Shown: positions 4,275 to 5,626 of the stretch, piece by piece
Layout of the letters: every line of letters starts with the position of its first letter
Numbering within the stretch: the stretch's first letter is position 1
Source of the DNA: an uncultured Prevotellaceae bacterium
GTDB taxonomy: Bacteria > Bacteroidota > Bacteroidia > Bacteroidales > Bacteroidaceae
Reading direction: 5' to 3'
Assembly: GCA_946407325.1 (NCBI GenBank)
Contig: CAMJNN010000076.1
Coordinates: forward strand, 1-5,626
DNA: 5,626 nt
Program-made: the position numbers and the translations under genes
Notes under the pieces: generated by a model
What the model was told of the DNA's origin: nothing
Seen by the model: the letters and a program-made list of their open reading frames with translations, nothing else
The model's database searches: none

Positions 4275-4335
4275 AGTGGGCGATAACGGCCTGTCGGATT
4301 TACCTATTCTATCACCGCCCACTTGAAGAAAGTGG
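4275..4335 (+). promoter_or_regulatory. Two mutually exclusive hairpins before pepD
   Basis: AGTGGGCG (4275-4282) can pair with CGCCCACT (4316-4323) across a loop of about 33 bases. The same right arm, as CCACTT (4319-4324), can instead pair with AAGTGG (4330-4335) around a 5-base loop. This competition resembles an attenuator or leader switch, but no T-run follows either hairpin. No promoter match was seen in the 101-base gap, so pepD may be read through from upstream. Confidence 0.3.
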
Positions 4336-4355
4336 AATAACAAAACAACTATAAT

Positions 4356-5626
4356 ATGATCGGAATAGAACGTGTTTTTAGTATCTTCAAGGAGTTGAAC
4401 CAGATTCCGCGTCCTTCTCATCACGAAGAGAAGGTTGCCGACTATCTCTGTCGGTTTGCCGAACGACTTCATCTGGAGTACGAACGCGACAAGGAGAACT
4501 GCGTGGTTATTCGCAAACCAGCCAGCTCTGGGTATGAAGGGCATGAACCAATCGTGCTGCTGAACCACATGGATATGGTCTATGTGGGGATGAACGATCC
4601 CTTAAATACTCGGATTGAGACATATGTTGATGACGGATGGATGAAGGCTAAGGGTACTTCATTGGGTGCCGATAATGGCATTGGCCTGTCGATGGCATTG
4701 GCAGTGCTCGAAGACGACAGTATCGTGCATCCGGCATTGGAGGTGATGACTACCACTAATGAGGAGGATGGTATGTCGGGAGCTGCTGCGCTGAGTAAGG
4801 ACTTCCTGAAAGGACGCAAGGTGATCAACCTCGATTCTGAGGACTACGACACCATCACGACCGGTGCTGCGGGTGCCTGTCTGCAGTTTCATCGCTTTCC
4901 CATAACACGAGAACCAGACCCAAAAGGATACCAATGGTATCGTATCCGAATAGACGGAGGACTGGGCGGTCACTCTGGCGTGGACATCAACAAGGGACGT
5001 TGCAGTGCCATGATTCCTGCCAAAGCCATTCTGAAGTATGTCTGCCAGGAGAAAGAAGTCGAAGTGTCAGCAATAGAGATTGGTGAAGCCAACGCCTCGA
5101 TTGCCTCAAAAGGAGAGATTGTTATTTGCGCAGCATCTGCGGCTACTGAGGCCATCAGAAAGCAGATAGACAATGTCAACCGACAGCTGCGTGAATCTTA
5201 TCCTCAAGACCCCAATATCAGTTGTAGCCTTGAAACATGCGACGGGCGGAATACAATGATTCCCAAACAGGCCATAGTGTCGCTCATAGACAGTCTGAAT
5301 AAGGTGCCACAAGGCATGGTGAAGATGAGCGAGACCATGCCCGGCATGGTAGAGACATCGAATAACGTAGGAAGAATATCTTCTGAAACAGACCATATCT
5401 TTGTATCAACGCATACCCGCAGTTTCATCGATGCTGATATGGACAGCCTTAGCAAGGATCTTGCCAACGCATTCAGGACTGTTGGTGCAGAATCTGAAGT
5501 TATCATGTCGGCTCCAGCATGGCAGGAGAATCAGCAGTCGCCCTTCCTCAGGCTGGTCAGCGATACGTTCCAGGATGTGCTTGGCTGGCGTCCCCGAATG
5601 GTAGCCATGCACTTTGTGCTCGAAGC
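4356..5626 (+). CDS. pepD: Xaa-His dipeptidase (aminoacyl-histidine dipeptidase), cut by window edge
   Basis: 423 codons from ATG 4356 are visible; the E. coli PepD is about 485 residues, so roughly the last 60 are missing. PepD is a cytoplasmic two-zinc M20C peptidase that splits dipeptides, classically Xaa-His such as carnosine. The active site is intact: NHMDMV (metal His71, Asp73), GTSLGADNGIG (bridging Asp106), TTNEEDGMSGA (general base Glu136 and metal Glu137), NLDSED (metal Asp160), and MVAMHFVLEA near the edge, where His419 matches the last zinc ligand in the family's C-terminal H..LE motif. The lid-domain GGLGGHSGVDI motif is also present. The N-terminal IPRPSHHEEKV stretch is typical for the family. 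It starts without a Shine-Dalgarno. It looks like an ordinary nutrient-peptide gene; a role in processing the nearby exported peptide is not implied. Confidence 0.92.
   Translation, partial: MIGIERVFSIFKELNQIPRPSHHEEKVADYLCRFAERLHLEYERDKENCVVIRKPASSGYEGHEPIVLLNHMDMVYVGMNDPLNTRIETYVDDGWMKAKGTSLGADNGIGLSMALAVLEDDSIVHPALEVMTTTNEEDGMSGAAALSKDFLKGRKVINLDSEDYDTITTGAAGACLQFHRFPITREPDPKGYQWYRIRIDGGLGGHSGVDINKGRCSAMIPAKAILKYVCQEKEVEVSAIEIGEANASIASKGEIVICAASAATEAIRKQIDNVNRQLRESYPQDPNISCSLETCDGRNTMIPKQAIVSLIDSLNKVPQGMVKMSETMPGMVETSNNVGRISSETDHIFVSTHTRSFIDADMDSLSKDLANAFRTVGAESEVIMSAPAWQENQQSPFLRLVSDTFQDVLGWRPRMVAMHFVLE

Overview
The window looks like chromosomal DNA from a Bacteroidales bacterium, most likely of the Prevotella/Segatella type. 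The evidence is an HU-like DNA-binding protein of the Bacteroidetes HU-HIG kind, several promoters matching the Bacteroidetes sigma-ABfr pattern (TTTG about 20 bases before TAnnTTTG), mostly absent Shine-Dalgarno sequences, and an M20C dipeptidase typical of gut anaerobes. No taxonomic search was possible.

Layout. 1-620 (minus) holds most of an HU-HIG protein with a glycine-rich tail. It is preceded by a GC-rich, apparently structured leader of about 210 bases and a clear minus-strand promoter at 836-867. 960-1440 has no gene but is full of repeats: three 22-bp units with palindromic cores (1011-1076), a consensus plus-strand promoter (1104-1135), and a nested inverted repeat (1153-1342) whose centre is a perfect 50-bp palindrome of A and T only (1217-1266). 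1466-1738 is an orphan 90-residue ORF behind its own promoter, followed by a weakly coding stretch with a possible 43-residue ORF at 1877-2008.

2090-2728 reads as a compact unit of small genes: a -7 element, a 54-residue membrane protein, a coupled second small membrane protein that appears frameshifted, an 84-residue protein with an acidic coiled-coil repeat tail, and an intrinsic terminator. The first and third genes have strong Shine-Dalgarno sequences (AAGGAGG and GGGGAGG), unusual for this phylum.

The terminator T-run overlaps the -33 box of the next promoter (2726-2757), which drives a 60-residue peptide with a double-glycine leader and a 10-residue predicted core (2787-2969). After a 220-base gap come a membrane acyltransferase-3 family protein (3190-4254) and, 101 bases further on, a Xaa-His dipeptidase (pepD, 4356 to the window edge).

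How the genes fit together. The HU-HIG protein and pepD look like ordinary flanking genes. The least explained parts are the double-glycine peptide beside an acyltransferase, the small-ORF cassette with strong ribosome binding sites, and the transcribed palindromic element. A functional link between peptide and acyltransferase rests on adjacency alone; no C39 transporter or maturase is in view.
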